From NCBI RefSeq assembly GCF_937976265.1, contig NZ_CALJRX010000257.1, positions 1 through 6,296 of the forward strand: DNA of 6,296 nt. The letters run 5' to 3'. Shown in pieces: positions 4,465 through 6,296 of this stretch. How positions within the stretch are numbered: the first letter of the stretch is position 1; each line of letters opens with the position of its first letter. The stretch is from an uncultured Haemophilus sp. (GTDB taxonomy: Bacteria > Pseudomonadota > Gammaproteobacteria > Enterobacterales > Pasteurellaceae). The position numbers and the translations under genes are program-made. Under the pieces are notes generated by a model. It was not told where the DNA came from. It ran no database searches and saw only the letters and a program-made list of their open reading frames with translations.

Positions 4465-6141
4465 ATGCTAACCCAACTTACCATCAATAATTTTGCAATT
4501 GTTCGTCAATTAGAGATTGAATTGGCGAAAGGTATGTCTGTGATCACGGGGGAAACCGGCGCAGGGAAATCTATTGCTATTGATGCCTTGGGATTATGCT
4601 TGGGGCAGCGTATTGAAACTTCTATGGTTCGAGAAGGACAGGAAAGAGCTGAAATCTGTGCCACGTTTTTTATTGAACCAACTAATCCTGCTTATCAATG
4701 GTTGCAAGAGCAAGAATTGCAAGATCCTGATAATCCCTCCGATTGTATTTTACGTCGTGTCATTAATGCAGATGGGCGTTCTAAAGCCTTTATCAATAGC
4801 ACGCCCGTATCGGCTTCCCAATTAAAAGAAATAGGACAATATCTTATTCATATTAATGGGCAGCACGCTTCGCAGTTATTATTGAAAAATGACTATCAGC
4901 TTCAATTGGTGGATACATTTGCACATCACAATGATTTACTCGCACAAATGCGAGAAGATTATCGAGCATGGAAAAATCTTCAAACACAAGTTAAAACCTT
5001 CCAACAAAAAGTTGCCGAAAATGAAGCGAAGAAACAACTTTTACAATATCAGGTAGAAGAATTGGATGAGTTTGCCCTTCGTCCAAATGAATATTTAGAA
5101 TTAGAAGAGGATCAACGTCGTCTATCAAATAGCGAACAGCTGACACAGTTATCACAATCAGCCTTACAGCTACTCAGTGAAAATGAGACCGTGAGTATCG
5201 ATTCTATGCTTTATCGTGCGACACAGTATATTGATGAATTAAGTGAGTTAGATCCTCGATATGTTTCCGTTCAAACAATGTTGAATGATGCACTTATCCA
5301 AGTGCAAGAGGCGACAAGTGAAGTCCAACATCTTGCATCTCATATTGAGCAAGATCCGATGTTATTACAAGAGATTGAGCAGCGTTTAGGTCAAGCTTTA
5401 CAACTTGCACGCAAGCACAATGTGAAACCTGAAGAGTTGGTGGAATGGCATCAAAAATTAAAAGCAGAATTGACCGCACTTTTAGATTTTTCAGAAAGTG
5501 AAGAACGTCTGATTCTGGAAGAAAAAGCTGCCTTTGAGAAAATGCAACATACGGCAAAACAATTACATGAAAGCCGTTGCCAAGCTGCAGAGAAATTAGC
5601 ACAACAGGTTACAGATTCTATCAAAGGGCTTGCAATGGAAAATGCCGAGTTTTTCATTGATGTGAATTCAGATTTAACTAAAGTTGCGTCAAATGGGGCA
5701 GATAATATCGTCTTTACTTTACGCAGTAATTTAGGACAACAGGCACAACCGCTAGCAAAAGTGGCATCAGGTGGTGAATTGTCTCGTATTTCATTAGCGA
5801 TTCAAGTATTAACGTCCGATCAATCGGCGATTCCAACGTTAATCTTTGATGAGGTTGATGTTGGGATTAGTGGGAAAACCGCGAGCGTAGTGGGTAAATT
5901 GTTGCGCCAATTAGGTGATAAATGCCAAGTGCTTTGTGTGACCCATTTACCACAAGTAGCATGTCACGGACACCATCAATTTAATGTTGAGAAATTTACC
6001 GTTGATGATAAAACAGAAACTAAAATGACCGCACTTTCTCAAGAAGAGCGCGTTCCTGCTCTTGCAAGATTACTCGGTGGCAGTGAAATTACGGATCTTG
6101 CCTTAGCGAATGCACAAGAGATGTTGGATTTAGTCAAGTAG
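4465..6141 (+). CDS. recN: RecN, SMC-like DNA double-strand break repair ATPase
   Basis: RecN is an SOS-induced SMC-family ATPase that acts with RecA in recombinational repair of double-strand breaks, holding DNA together on the nucleoid. The 558-residue protein has the full family layout. The Walker A motif GETGAGKS is at 29-36. Two coiled-coil arms (about 150-225 and 310-385) flank a short hinge region. The ABC signature VASGGELSR is at 433-441, Walker B TLIFDEVDVGISG at 458-470 (D462, E463) and the switch histidine H494 is in VTHLPQVA. NGQHASQLLL (131-140) is also typical. The start at ATG 4465 is set by AAGGAG 7 bases upstream and gives MLTQLTINNFAIV, the usual RecN beginning. It has its own LexA-controlled promoter downstream of nadK. 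The C-terminus ends LDLVK rather than the -LAA type end of E. coli RecN. Two uptake signals lie in the coding region. No clear terminator follows. Confidence 0.98.
   Translation: MLTQLTINNFAIVRQLEIELAKGMSVITGETGAGKSIAIDALGLCLGQRIETSMVREGQERAEICATFFIEPTNPAYQWLQEQELQDPDNPSDCILRRVINADGRSKAFINSTPVSASQLKEIGQYLIHINGQHASQLLLKNDYQLQLVDTFAHHNDLLAQMREDYRAWKNLQTQVKTFQQKVAENEAKKQLLQYQVEELDEFALRPNEYLELEEDQRRLSNSEQLTQLSQSALQLLSENETVSIDSMLYRATQYIDELSELDPRYVSVQTMLNDALIQVQEATSEVQHLASHIEQDPMLLQEIEQRLGQALQLARKHNVKPEELVEWHQKLKAELTALLDFSESEERLILEEKAAFEKMQHTAKQLHESRCQAAEKLAQQVTDSIKGLAMENAEFFIDVNSDLTKVASNGADNIVFTLRSNLGQQAQPLAKVASGGELSRISLAIQVLTSDQSAIPTLIFDEVDVGISGKTASVVGKLLRQLGDKCQVLCVTHLPQVACHGHHQFNVEKFTVDDKTETKMTALSQEERVPALARLLGGSEITDLALANAQEMLDLVK
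5473..5481 (-). repeat. DNA uptake signal sequence (USS) inside recN
   Basis: On the minus strand AAGTGCGGTCAATTCTGCTTTT, core plus CA and AT-rich extension. In recN it encodes the T-A-L of ELTALLDF, in the second coiled-coil region. Confidence 0.92.
6028..6036 (-). repeat. DNA uptake signal sequence (USS) near the recN 3' end
   Basis: On the minus strand AAGTGCGGTCATTTTAGTTT, a very good extended match. It again encodes T-A-L in recN (KMTALSQEE), in a solvent-type stretch after the H-loop, where insertion of the motif would be tolerated. Confidence 0.93.
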
Positions 6142-6296
6142 GTGAATGACGTCTTGCTGTTTAGAGCATAAATGATCTGAATTTCATCAAAAAGCTCATC
6201 TTCTTGTCACATTCCAAAAATACTTGATAGGAATGCTTGCTTATTAGTCAAAAAAGCGTATTATAGACGTATATAAGCCAATAAATCAAAAAGAAG
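6142..6296. other. Intergenic region downstream of recN, no gene seen
   Basis: No open reading frame of note lies on either strand. There is no convincing recN terminator; the only hairpin is CATTCC/GGAATG (6210-6215 and 6230-6235) with a 14-base loop and no T run. The right end looks like a promoter and leader, with the last bases (AAAAAGAAG) resembling the start of a ribosome site for a rightward gene beyond the edge. Confidence 0.6.
6237..6264 (+). promoter_or_regulatory. Possible promoter for a gene beyond the right edge
   Basis: TTGCTT (6237-6242), a 16-base spacer with an A-tract, and TATTAT (6259-6264) would start transcription near 6271. The -35 matches only three consensus bases. 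The AAGAAG at the very end would fit as the ribosome site of the next gene. Confidence 0.4.

Noticed and set aside
6210..6235. Inverted repeat CATTCC/GGAATG after recN as a terminator
   Set aside because: Only 6 bp with a 14-base loop and no T run on either strand; likely chance.
6239..6278. GCTTAT...ATAAGC inverted repeat at the right end
   Set aside because: A 6-bp AT-rich match across 28 bases is expected by chance.
1..6296. Defence system, mobile element, CRISPR array or phage remnant
   Set aside because: All five genes are recognisable core genes with consistent base composition and spaced uptake signals; no repeats, integrase, transposase or target duplications were seen.

Overview
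The window looks like core chromosome of a Pasteurellaceae bacterium, most likely Haemophilus or a close relative such as Aggregatibacter. It holds five exact copies of the 9-bp Hin-type DNA uptake signal AAGTGCGGT (both strands) and no Apl-type copy, it is AT-rich, and its proteins match the gamma-proteobacterial NrdD, GrpE, NadK and RecN families closely. Species cannot be fixed from this alone.

Layout. Three genes read leftward: the 5' part of a uracil-DNA-glycosylase-superfamily gene (1-326, cut by the window edge), nrdD (401-2527, anaerobic ribonucleotide reductase) and grpE (2792-3367, DnaK nucleotide exchange factor). Two read rightward: nadK (3498-4388, NAD kinase) and recN (4465-6141, SMC-like repair ATPase). 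grpE and nadK diverge from a shared promoter region. The final 155 bases hold no gene but contain a possible promoter for a gene beyond the edge. No stretch over 300 bases lacks a gene. I see no mobile element, CRISPR array, tRNA or rRNA.

The genes are ordinary housekeeping, stress and repair genes; the notable content is in the control regions. The 264-bp gap upstream of nrdD carries a perfect FNR box, a perfect palindromic Fur-type box, and two tandem NrdR boxes 32 bp apart. The FNR box sits exactly where a class II FNR promoter would need it, with the Fur box over the -10 and start. This suggests that oxygen, iron and dNTP pool state all feed into nrdD. recN has a canonical LexA operator plus a weaker second one 21 bp downstream, flanking a TATAAT -10. 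grpE appears to have a heat-shock-like (sigma-32) promoter whose -35 overlaps an uptake signal and whose -10 overlaps the nadK -10.

Functionally the genes share a DNA precursor, DNA integrity and stress theme (dNTP synthesis, base-excision-like enzyme, NADP supply, break repair, chaperone), but they are separate transcription units with separate control, so I do not propose they form one system. I found no convincing undescribed multi-gene system; the best leads are the nrdD control region and its long predicted leader.
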